This document shows, piece after piece, positions 1 through 6,675 of a stretch of 6,675 nucleotides of DNA; the first letter of the stretch is position 1; each line of letters starts with the position of its first letter. Source of the DNA: RPQJ01 sp035554635 (lineage in GTDB: Bacteria; Pseudomonadota; Gammaproteobacteria; Steroidobacterales; Steroidobacteraceae); NCBI GenBank assembly GCA_035554635.1, contig DATMIB010000239.1, positions 1 through 6,675 of the forward strand, read 5' to 3'. The notes below the pieces were generated by a model, which ran no database searches, was not told the DNA's origin, and saw nothing but the letters and a program-made list of their open reading frames with translations. The translations under genes were made by a program, and so were the position numbers.

Positions 1-204
1 AGCTGCCGGGGCCGCCCGACTGCGCCTCGACGATCTTGCCGAAGTTGAGCGAACCCGACGCCATGACGACGCCGACCAGCGCGAAGCCCATCGCGATCTC
101 GTAGGCGACGATCTGCGCGGCCGAGCGCATCGCGCCGAGGAACGCGTACTTCGAGTTCGCGGCCCAGCCGGCGAGGATGATGCCGTAGGCGCCGAAGCCC
201 GCGA
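1..204 (-). repeat. Direct repeat in nuoH, second copy in gene order, cut by the window edge
   Basis: This copy sits where the C-terminal part of NuoH should begin. It joins the upstream sequence at about 194-204, where both possible parents encode AGF (GCGGGCTTC here, GCCGGTTTC in the other copy), so a short homology lies at the junction. Bases 1-97 are identical to 310-406, while the ten silent differences are confined to 98-204. The repeat period is 309 nt, exactly 103 codons, so the frame is kept. Its true far end is unknown because the window stops inside it. Confidence 0.95.
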
Positions 205-898
205 CGATTTCCGACTCGCCCTCCGCCACGTCGAACGGCGCGCGGTTGGTCTCCGCCACGCCCGAGATGAAGTAGACGACCAGCAGCGGGAAGAGCCACA
301 GCCAGTACCAGCTGCCGGGGCCGCCCGACTGCGCCTCGACGATCTTGCCGAAGTTGAGCGAACCCGACGCCATGACGACGCCGACCAGCGCGAAGCCCAT
401 CGCGATTTCGTAGGCGACGATCTGCGCCGCCGAGCGCATCGCGCCCAGGAACGCGTACTTCGAATTGGCCGCCCAGCCCGCGAGGATGATGCCGTAGGCA
501 CCGAAACCGGCGAGCGCGAGCACGTAGAGCACGCCCGCATCGACGTCGGCGATCGCGAAGCCCGGCCAGAGCGACATCACGGCCCAGGCCGCGAACGCCG
601 GCGTCAGCGTGAGCAGCGGCGCCGCGACGAACAGGAAGCGGTTCGAGCGCGCCGGGATCACGACTTCCTTGAGCAGCAGCTTGATCACGTCGGCAAACGG
701 CTGCAGCAGGCCGAACGGGCCGACGCGGTTCGGGCCGATGCGCACCTGCATGTAGCCGATGACCTTGCGCTCGGCGAGCGTCGTGTAGGCGACGCACAGG
801 ATCACGGTGATCGTAACGGCGAGGATCTGCCCGAGCGCCACGAGCGTGGTGCGCAGCCACTCGGGCTGCGAGGTCCAGAAGGCGACGATGGTGCCCAT
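1..898 (-). CDS. nuoH: NADH-quinone oxidoreductase subunit H, incomplete and carrying an internal duplication
   Basis: NuoH is the membrane subunit at the junction of the two arms of complex I; with NuoD and NuoB it forms the quinone chamber. The ATG at 898-896 overlaps the nuoG stop by one base. 299 codons are readable before the window edge, with no stop. Residues 1-235 are a normal NuoH: a first membrane helix at about 19-38, the conserved loop with ERKVIGYMQVRIGPNRVGPF (43-62) and LLQPFADVIKLLLKE (64-78), further helices at about 86-108, 121-140, 155-177 and 197-214, and the acidic loop ETNRAPFDVAEGESEIVAGF (216-235). In NuoH this loop is normally followed by a segment like HVEYSG. Here it is followed at 236 by GAYGIILAGWAANSKYAFLG, a return to residue 133, and residues 236-299 repeat 133-196 exactly. 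The normal C-terminal third is not in the window. Identity is certain; the repeated part may be an assembly chimera. Confidence 0.93.
   Translation of the reverse strand, partial: MGTIVAFWTSQPEWLRTTLVALGQILAVTITVILCVAYTTLAERKVIGYMQVRIGPNRVGPFGLLQPFADVIKLLLKEVVIPARSNRFLFVAAPLLTLTPAFAAWAVMSLWPGFAIADVDAGVLYVLALAGFGAYGIILAGWAANSKYAFLGAMRSAAQIVAYEIAMGFALVGVVMASGSLNFGKIVEAQSGGPGSWYWLWLFPLLVVYFISGVAETNRAPFDVAEGESEIVAGFGAYGIILAGWAANSKYAFLGAMRSAAQIVAYEIAMGFALVGVVMASGSLNFGKIVEAQSGGPGS
310..513 (-). repeat. Direct repeat in nuoH, first copy in gene order
   Basis: This is the copy in its expected NuoH context (codons 130-196 and flanks). It matches 1-204 at an offset of 309 nt, 194 of 204 bases identical. 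The ten mismatches correspond to positions 98, 119, 137, 155, 158, 161, 170, 191, 197 and 200 of the other copy. Each falls on a third codon position and none changes an amino acid. Confidence 0.97.
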
Positions 899-3090
899 CA
901 CTGCCCCCCGCCCTGCGCGACCGCGGCCAGGCCGTCGGCGGTCGCCTGCAGCGGCGCCGACCGCCGCACGATCGCATCGACCCGATAGATGCCGACGTCA
1001 CGCGTCACGTCCATCGCGGCCAGGCGGCCCGGCGTGAACGCGCCGACCGCGGCGACGCCGCCCTGCACCGTCGTGAGCGTGTGGCGCAATTCTTCGCGAA
1101 CCTCTTCGCTGCTGTCGTAGTCGAAGCCCGCCAACCCGAGCAGGTTGCCGAGCACGCGCAGGATCTTCCACGCCGGGCGCGCCTCGCCGGCCGGGCGCGC
1201 GGCACCTGCGACGCTCTGCCAGAGCCCCTCGACGTTGACCCACGTGCCGGACGTTTCGGCGTAGACCGCGCTCGGCAGGATCACCGTCGCCACCGCGCGA
1301 ATCTCCTCGCTCGCATACGGCGTGATGGCCACGACGCATCCCGCACCGCGCAGCGCGGACTCGGTCGCGGTGCCCGGCACGAGGTCGGCACTTTCGATGC
1401 CACCGACCATCACGTAAGCCTTGAGCCGGGCCGCCAGCATGTCCGCCGCCGCGAGGCCGGGGTTTGCGACCGGCACGCCACCGGCACTGCGATGCGGCAG
1501 CACGCCCGCGAGAGCTGCGCCGACACCGTTGCCACCCTCGGGCAGGAAGCCGAGCCGCGCACCTGTGGTGTGTGCGAGCGCCTGCGCCAGCGCGCGGATC
1601 TCAGAATACGCCACGTGGCGCTGGGCCAAAGCACCGAGCAGCACGACCTTCAATTCACCCGCGGCGAGCGCGGCGGCGACCGCCTCGTGCTGCGCCGACG
1701 GCGTGATGCCTTCGAGCGCCGCCGCCACGTTCGTGGGAGCACTCTTGCCCTGCGCACGCAACGCCGCCGCGAGCACCGCGGCTAGATGCTGTGCCATGCC
1801 GAGGCCGTTGCTGGTGAGCTGGGCCACGACCGGGAATCGCAGGTCATACGCCTGCGGATTGATGAACGCGACCTTGGCGCCGCGACGCACCGCGCCCTGG
1901 CGCAGCCGGTGCGCGACCAGCGGCACTTCCTTGCGGACGTTGGAGCCGACGACGAGCACGCCCGAGGCCTGCTCGAGTTCCGCCAGCGTGCAGCCGAGCG
2001 TAGGCGCGACCGGGTCGTTGGCCTGGTCGCGGAAGTCGACGCGACGCAGCCGGTGGTCGACGTTGTTCGTGCCGAGCCCACGCGCGAGTTTCGCCGTGAG
2101 CGCGAGTTCCTCGAGCGTGCTGATCGGCGAGGCCAGGAAACCGACCTGTGCGGCCCCGCCGGTGGCGACTGCCTGCTGCAGGCCCTTGGTGGCCGCTTCG
2201 AGCGCCGTTTCCCAGTCGACTTCGCGCCAGGTGTCGCCGTCCTTGAGCAGCGGCCGCGTTGCACGGTCGGCGGCGTAGATGCCCTCGCAGCTGTATCGGT
2301 CGCGGTCCGCGATCCACGTCTCGTTGATCGCGTCGTTGGCGCGCGGCACGAGACGCATCAGCCGCCCGCGCAGCACGTGCCCGAACAGGTTGGTGCCGAC
2401 GCAGTCGTGCGGCGACACGAGCGGCGCCTGGGTCATTTCCCAGGCGCGCGCGCGGTAGCGGTACGGCTTGTTGTTGAGCGCACCGACCGGGCAGAGGTCG
2501 ACGATGTTGGCCGAGAGCTCGTGGTCGATGCTCTGCTCGATGAAGGTCGAGATCATCGTCTGCTCGCCGCGGCCGATCGTGCCGAGCGCGGGCGCGCCGG
2601 CGATCTCCTGGCCGAAGCGCACGCAACGCGTGCAGTGGATGCAGCGCGTCATGTCGGTGGAGACGAGCGGGCCCAGGTTCTGGTCCTTGAAGACGCGCTT
2701 GCGCTCGGTGTAGCGCGAGACGTCGCGCCCGAAGCCCATCGCGAGGTCCTGCAGCTCGCACTCGCCACCCTGGTCGCAGATCGGGCAATCGAGCGGGTGG
2801 TTGATCAGCAGGAACTCCATCGTCGCCTTCTGGGCCGCGATGGCCTTGGGCGACTTGGTGAACACCTTCATGCCCTCGGCGACCGGCGTGGCGCAGGCCG
2901 GCATCGGCTTCGGCGCCTTCTCCACCTCGACCAGGCACATGCGGCAGTTGGCCGCGACGCTCAGCTTGTCGTGGTAGCAGAAACGCGGGACGTAGACGCC
3001 GTTGCCATCCGTGACGTGGATGATCATGGCGTTCTTGCGCGCCTTCATCGGCACGCCGTCGACTTCGATGTTGACCAGCTCTTCGCTCAT
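898..3090 (-). CDS. nuoG: NADH-quinone oxidoreductase subunit G (75 kDa, iron-sulfur)
   Basis: NuoG carries the iron-sulfur chain from NuoF towards NuoI. The product is 730 residues, the shorter NuoG form compared with about 900 in E. coli. A ferredoxin-type 2Fe-2S domain uses Cys38, Cys49, Cys52 and Cys66. A His98-Cys102-Cys105-Cys111 box (HPLDCPICDQGGEC) binds the histidine-ligated 4Fe-4S cluster. Cys150, Cys153, Cys156 and Cys200 form the next 4Fe-4S site. From about 220 a degenerate molybdopterin-oxidoreductase-like domain follows (DRDRYSCEGIYAADRATRP around 262-280, GVLVVGSN further on), without molybdenum-site function in this family. The four-cysteine N7 site of E. coli-type NuoG is absent; only Cys230 (SPHDCVGTN) remains near that place. 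The ATG at 3090 gives the typical N-terminus, but the ribosome binding site is weak (GAGCACC just upstream). The stop TGA shares its A with the nuoH ATG. Confidence 0.98.
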   Translation of the reverse strand: MSEELVNIEVDGVPMKARKNAMIIHVTDGNGVYVPRFCYHDKLSVAANCRMCLVEVEKAPKPMPACATPVAEGMKVFTKSPKAIAAQKATMEFLLINHPLDCPICDQGGECELQDLAMGFGRDVSRYTERKRVFKDQNLGPLVSTDMTRCIHCTRCVRFGQEIAGAPALGTIGRGEQTMISTFIEQSIDHELSANIVDLCPVGALNNKPYRYRARAWEMTQAPLVSPHDCVGTNLFGHVLRGRLMRLVPRANDAINETWIADRDRYSCEGIYAADRATRPLLKDGDTWREVDWETALEAATKGLQQAVATGGAAQVGFLASPISTLEELALTAKLARGLGTNNVDHRLRRVDFRDQANDPVAPTLGCTLAELEQASGVLVVGSNVRKEVPLVAHRLRQGAVRRGAKVAFINPQAYDLRFPVVAQLTSNGLGMAQHLAAVLAAALRAQGKSAPTNVAAALEGITPSAQHEAVAAALAAGELKVVLLGALAQRHVAYSEIRALAQALAHTTGARLGFLPEGGNGVGAALAGVLPHRSAGGVPVANPGLAAADMLAARLKAYVMVGGIESADLVPGTATESALRGAGCVVAITPYASEEIRAVATVILPSAVYAETSGTWVNVEGLWQSVAGAARPAGEARPAWKILRVLGNLLGLAGFDYDSSEEVREELRHTLTTVQGGVAAVGAFTPGRLAAMDVTRDVGIYRVDAIVRRSAPLQATADGLAAVAQGGGQ

Positions 3091-3103
3091 GGTGCTCGAT
3101 CGG

Positions 3104-4411
<1,308 letters not shown>

Positions 4412-4417
4412 GCGGAA

Positions 4418-4422
4418 CTCCT
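4418..4422 (-). promoter_or_regulatory. Ribosome binding site deciding the GTG start of nuoF
   Basis: AGGAG on the minus strand, then the 6-nt spacer TTCCGC, then GTG at 4411-4409. This spacing is close to ideal. The alternative in-frame ATG at 4390-4388 lies 27 nt from the AGGAG, too far to use it, so the GTG is preferred. Confidence 0.75.
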
Positions 4423-4457
4423 GCTCGATACGTGCTGGCGGTGGGCGGTGCGCGGGG

Positions 4458-4964
4458 TTACTTGTGGTCGTCGAGGATCCGGTCGACCTTCTCGGGCGTC
4501 AGATGCTCGTAGTACACGTGGTTCACCATCATCATCGGCGCGCCGCTGCAGGCCGCGAGGCACTCCTCTTCCTGCTTCAGGTAGAAACGACCGTCGGGCG
4601 TGCTCTCGCCGAGCTTGATGCCGAGCCGGCGTTCGATGTGCGAAAGGATCGTCTCGCCACCGCAGAGCATGCAGGAGATGTTCGTGCACACCGAGATGTG
4701 GTGCCGGCCCGTGGGCTTGGTTTCGAACATCGAGTAGAACGTTGCCGCCTCGTACACCTGGATCGCCGGAATGCCGAGGTAGTCGGCCACCGCGTCCATC
4801 GACTCGGCCGGCAGGTGTCCCTTCTCGTGCATGACCGCGTGCAGCGCCGCGATTACGGCCGAACGCTTGCGGTCGGCCGGGAACTTGGTGAGCCAGTGGT
4901 CGATCTCTGCGCGCACGTGCGCCGAGAGCGCCTCGCCCGTGTCGTGTGGATGGGCTTCGCTCAT
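4458..4964 (-). CDS. nuoE: NADH-quinone oxidoreductase subunit E (24 kDa, 2Fe-2S)
   Basis: NuoE is the thioredoxin-fold 2Fe-2S subunit of the NADH dehydrogenase arm, bound to NuoF at the tip of the peripheral arm. Its N1a-type cluster lies close to the FMN and is off the main electron chain. The product is 168 residues, the usual size. An N-terminal helical region (about 1-80) includes ALHAVMHEKGHLP (40-52) and YEAATFYSMF (71-80). The thioredoxin-like domain carries the ligands Cys93, Cys98, Cys135 and Cys139 in a Cx4C...Cx3C pattern (CTNISC and CLAAC). Cys101 is an additional cysteine beside the first pair. The frame is open much further upstream, but the ATG at 4964 has a good ribosome binding site and yields the expected N-terminus (MSEAHPHDTGEALSAHVRAE). 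The gene overlaps nuoD by 4 nt and is followed 46 nt later by nuoF. Confidence 0.97.
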   Translation of the reverse strand: MSEAHPHDTGEALSAHVRAEIDHWLTKFPADRKRSAVIAALHAVMHEKGHLPAESMDAVADYLGIPAIQVYEAATFYSMFETKPTGRHHISVCTNISCMLCGGETILSHIERRLGIKLGESTPDGRFYLKQEEECLAACSGAPMMMVNHVYYEHLTPEKVDRILDDHK

Positions 4965-6214
4965 CGATCGATTTCTCCGAACACGATGTCCAGGGTGCCG
5001 ATCACTGCGACCACGTCGGCCAGCATGTGACCCTGTGTCATTTCCTCGAGCGCGGCGAGGTGCGGGAACCCCGGCGCGCGGCACTTCACGCGGTACGGCT
5101 TGTTGGCGCCGTCCGAGACGAGGTAGATGCCGAACTCGCCCTTCGGCGCTTCCACCGCCGAGTAGACCTCGCCCTCGGGCACGCAGTAGCCCTCGGTAAA
5201 CAGCTTGAAGTGATGAATCAGCGATTCCATGTCGCCCTTCATCTCCTCGCGCCGCGGCGGGACGATCTTGTGGTTGTCGACCATCACGGGGCCGGGGTTT
5301 GCCCTGAGCCAGTCGACGCACTGCTTGACGATACGGTTCGACTGGCGCAATTCCTCGACCCGGACCAGGTAACGGTCGTAGCAGTCGCCGTGGACGCCGA
5401 CCGGGATGTCGAAATCCATCCGGTCGTAGACCGCGTACGGCTGCTTCTTGCGCAGGTCCCAGGCAATGCCCGAGCCGCGCAGCACCGGCCCGGTGAAGCC
5501 GAGGTTCAACGCACGCTCGGGCGTGACGACGCCGATGTTGACCGTGCGCTGCTTCCAGATGCGGTTGTCGGTCAGCAGCGTCTCGTACTCGTCGACGGCC
5601 TTCGGGAATCGCGCGGTGAAGTCGTCGATGAAGTCGAGCAGCGAGCCGGAACGCGCTTCGTTGAGGCGGTCGATTTCCTTCTTGCTGCGGAACCGCGACG
5701 GCGCGTACCGCGGCATCGTGTCCGGCAGGTCGCGATAGACGCCGCCGGGCCGGTAGTACGTCGCGTGCATGCGCGTGCCCGAGACCGCCTCGTAGCAGTC
5801 CATCAGGTCTTCGCGCTCGCGGAAGCAGTACAGGAACATCGTCATCGCGCCGATGTCGAGGCCGTGCGCGCCGAGCCACATCAGGTGGTTCAGGATGCGC
5901 GTGATTTCGTCGAACATCGTGCGGATGTACTGCGCGCGCAGCGGCGCCTCGATCCCGAGCAGCTTCTCGATCGCACGGACGTAGGCGTGCTCGTTGCACA
6001 TCATCGAGACGTAGTCGAGCCGGTCCATGTAGCCGATCGACTGGTTGTACGGCTTCGACTCCGCGAGCTTCTCGGTCGCGCGGTGGAGCAGGCCGATGTG
6101 CGGGTCGGCCTTCTGCACGACCTCGCCGTCCATCTCAAGCACGAGACGCAGCACGCCGTGCGCAGCCGGATGCTGCGGGCCGAAATTCATCGTGTAGCTG
6201 CGGATCTCAGCCAT
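4961..6214 (-). CDS. nuoD: NADH-quinone oxidoreductase subunit D (49 kDa)
   Basis: NuoD is the large connecting-module subunit of complex I, related to the NiFe-hydrogenase large subunit. It forms the inner part of the quinone-binding cavity next to NuoB and NuoH. The product is 417 residues, a full family length. The N-terminal quinone-site hairpin FGPQHPAAHGVLRLVLEMDG is at 11-30, IGLLHRATEKL at 40-50, and DRLDYVSMMCNEHAY at 64-78. Tyr68 corresponds to the tyrosine known to contact the quinone headgroup in this family. The C-terminus keeps the conserved KCRAPGFPHL segment and ends in VFGEIDR. No hydrogenase NiFe cysteine motifs are seen, as expected for NuoD. The ATG at 6214 gives the standard start (MAEIRSYTMNFGPQHP) and overlaps the nuoC stop by 8 nt; the gene end overlaps nuoE by 4 nt. 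It is a separate gene rather than a nuoCD fusion as in E. coli. Confidence 0.98.
   Translation of the reverse strand: MAEIRSYTMNFGPQHPAAHGVLRLVLEMDGEVVQKADPHIGLLHRATEKLAESKPYNQSIGYMDRLDYVSMMCNEHAYVRAIEKLLGIEAPLRAQYIRTMFDEITRILNHLMWLGAHGLDIGAMTMFLYCFREREDLMDCYEAVSGTRMHATYYRPGGVYRDLPDTMPRYAPSRFRSKKEIDRLNEARSGSLLDFIDDFTARFPKAVDEYETLLTDNRIWKQRTVNIGVVTPERALNLGFTGPVLRGSGIAWDLRKKQPYAVYDRMDFDIPVGVHGDCYDRYLVRVEELRQSNRIVKQCVDWLRANPGPVMVDNHKIVPPRREEMKGDMESLIHHFKLFTEGYCVPEGEVYSAVEAPKGEFGIYLVSDGANKPYRVKCRAPGFPHLAALEEMTQGHMLADVVAVIGTLDIVFGEIDR
4974..4978 (-). promoter_or_regulatory. Ribosome binding site of nuoE
   Basis: GGAGA on the minus strand lies 9 nt before the nuoE ATG (4964-4962), within the last codons of nuoD. 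It supports that ATG against a far upstream start that would extend the open frame antisense-like through nuoD. Confidence 0.7.
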
Positions 6215-6675
6215 TGCGGGGGGCGTCCTTGAGCGCGGCCTCGTAGCGGTTGTCCTCGCGGATCACGCGCGGGACCAGCGTGCGCGGCTCGATGCTGACG
6301 GGCTCGTAGACGACGCGACCCCTGGCCGGGTCGTAGCGCACCTCGACGTTGCCGGACAGCGGGAAATCCTTGCGGAACGGATGGCCGAGGAAGCCGTAGT
6401 CCGTCAGCAGCCGACGCAGGTCCGGGTGCCCCTTGAACAGGATGCCGAACAGGTCGAACGCCTCGCGTTCGAACCAGTCCGCCGACTTCCAGACGCCGAT
6501 CACCGACTCCATGACGGGCGGCTCGCCGGGCGCGCACCAGGCGCGCAGCCGCAGGCGGCGGTTGGTCGTGACCGACAGCAGGTGATAAACGACGGCAAAG
6601 CGCCTGCCCTCTTCACCTCTCCCAGCTTGCTGGGAGAGGTCGGCCGCAGGCCGGGTGAGGGCCAGGCCAGGTCCA
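6207..6675 (-). CDS. nuoC: NADH-quinone oxidoreductase subunit C (30 kDa), 5' end missing
   Basis: This is the C-terminal part of NuoC, a hydrophilic subunit of the complex I connecting module that sits against NuoD. The frame is open from the window edge to a TGA at 6209-6207 and gives 155 residues; the N-terminal region and the start lie outside. Visible residues 26-33 (FAVVYHLL) begin the conserved core. Then come the family signature WFEREAFDLFGI (67-78), GHPDLRRLLTDYGF (82-95), GHPFRKDFPL (97-106) and EVRYD (111-115). The first 24 or so visible residues (GPGLALTRPAADLSQQAGRG and following) do not look like NuoC. They are the translation of a hairpin repeat at 6607-6661 that stays in frame. 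An ATG at 6512-6510 could be mistaken for a start, but conserved NuoC sequence continues upstream of it. The end overlaps nuoD by 8 nt. Identity is secure; whether the inserted repeat is real is less certain because it lies at the window edge. Confidence 0.95.
   Translation of the reverse strand, partial: GPGLALTRPAADLSQQAGRGEEGRRFAVVYHLLSVTTNRRLRLRAWCAPGEPPVMESVIGVWKSADWFEREAFDLFGILFKGHPDLRRLLTDYGFLGHPFRKDFPLSGNVEVRYDPARGRVVYEPVSIEPRTLVPRVIREDNRYEAALKDAPRNG
6226..6230 (-). promoter_or_regulatory. Probable ribosome binding site of nuoD
   Basis: On the minus strand AAGGA lies 11 nt before the nuoD ATG (6214-6212), inside the 3' end of nuoC. The spacing is a little long, but no better purine-rich stretch is present, since the intervening bases are mostly C. 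Because nuoC and nuoD overlap by 8 nt, translational coupling probably contributes to nuoD initiation. Confidence 0.45.
6607..6661. repeat. Hairpin-forming dispersed repeat inside nuoC
   Basis: The segment holds a perfect inverted repeat: ACCTCTCCCAGC (6615-6626) and GCTGGGAGAGGT (6629-6640) around a TT spacer. A second short inverted repeat follows, CGGCC (6641-6645) and GGCCG (6649-6653) around GCA. The outer TCACC (6613-6617) and GGTGA (6654-6658) are also complementary, giving an alternative fold. I recall near-identical sequence as a multi-copy intergenic element in Xanthomonadaceae-like and other proteobacterial genomes; that is memory, not a search. Here it lies within the nuoC reading frame, has no stop in that frame, and encodes roughly LTRPAADLSQQAGRGEEG. 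There is no T-tract after the hairpin on either strand, so it does not look like an intrinsic terminator. The exact element boundaries are uncertain. Confidence 0.8.

Noticed and set aside
4412..4457. Possible promoter in the 46-nt nuoE/nuoF gap
   Set aside because: Apart from the nuoF ribosome binding site, no -10/-35-like pair or other structure is evident in this GC-rich spacer.
4965..5999. Upstream minus-strand extension of the nuoE frame through nuoD
   Set aside because: It overlaps nuoD in another frame, is Arg-rich and non-conserved, and the ATG at 4964 with GGAGA 9 nt upstream gives the canonical NuoE N-terminus.
4946..6232. Plus-strand open frame (428 codons) opposite nuoD
   Set aside because: Antisense shadow of nuoD with no ribosome binding site or domain I can support.
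6207..6512. Short nuoC starting at the ATG at 6512
   Set aside because: Conserved NuoC residues (FAVVYHLLS, NRRLRLRAW) continue in frame upstream of this ATG, so it is internal.
6615..6640. Intrinsic terminator in nuoC
   Set aside because: The hairpin is strong, but no T-rich run follows on either strand and it lies in coding sequence in the middle of an operon.

Overview
The window is one contiguous piece of a respiratory complex I (NADH:quinone oxidoreductase, NDH-1) operon, entirely on the minus strand. Transcription runs from high to low coordinates. In transcription order the genes are nuoC (3' part only, 6675-6207), nuoD (6214-4961), nuoE (4964-4458), nuoF (4411-3104), nuoG (3090-898) and nuoH (898 to the window edge, incomplete). 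The genes are packed tightly: C/D overlap by 8 nt, D/E by 4 nt (ATGA) and G/H by 1 nt (TGATG). The gaps are 46 nt (E/F) and 13 nt (F/G). No promoter or terminator is visible, and no stretch longer than 46 nt lacks a gene.

Organism: the DNA is GC-rich, with strong G/C preference at third codon positions. Separate nuoC and nuoD genes, a short NuoG without the E. coli-type N7 cluster ligands, and a repeat at 6607-6661 that I recall from intergenic regions of Xanthomonadaceae-like genomes together suggest a proteobacterium, possibly of the Xanthomonadales (Lysobacter/Rhodanobacter side). This is inference from remembered sequence style, not from a search.

Function: NuoE, NuoF and NuoG form the NADH-oxidising arm. 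FMN and the N3 cluster are in F, a 2Fe-2S cluster is in E, and a 2Fe-2S plus two 4Fe-4S clusters are in G. NuoC and NuoD belong to the connecting module that carries electrons to quinone. NuoH is the membrane subunit that forms the quinone channel with NuoD. All visible cofactor ligands are intact in D, E, F and G.

The unusual parts are at the two ends. At the right end, a hairpin-forming dispersed repeat lies in frame inside nuoC, directly before the conserved RFAVVYHLLS strand, so it would be translated as an extra loop. At the left end, nuoH contains an in-frame direct repeat with a 309-nt (103-codon) period. After the conserved ESEIVAGF motif the protein jumps back to GAYGIILAGW and repeats about 67 residues up to the window edge. 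The two DNA copies differ only at ten third-codon positions and are identical over the last 97 bp. That pattern fits a strain-chimeric assembly or template-switch product better than an old functional duplication, but the sequence alone cannot decide. I found no wholly new system; the rest is an ordinary nuo operon.
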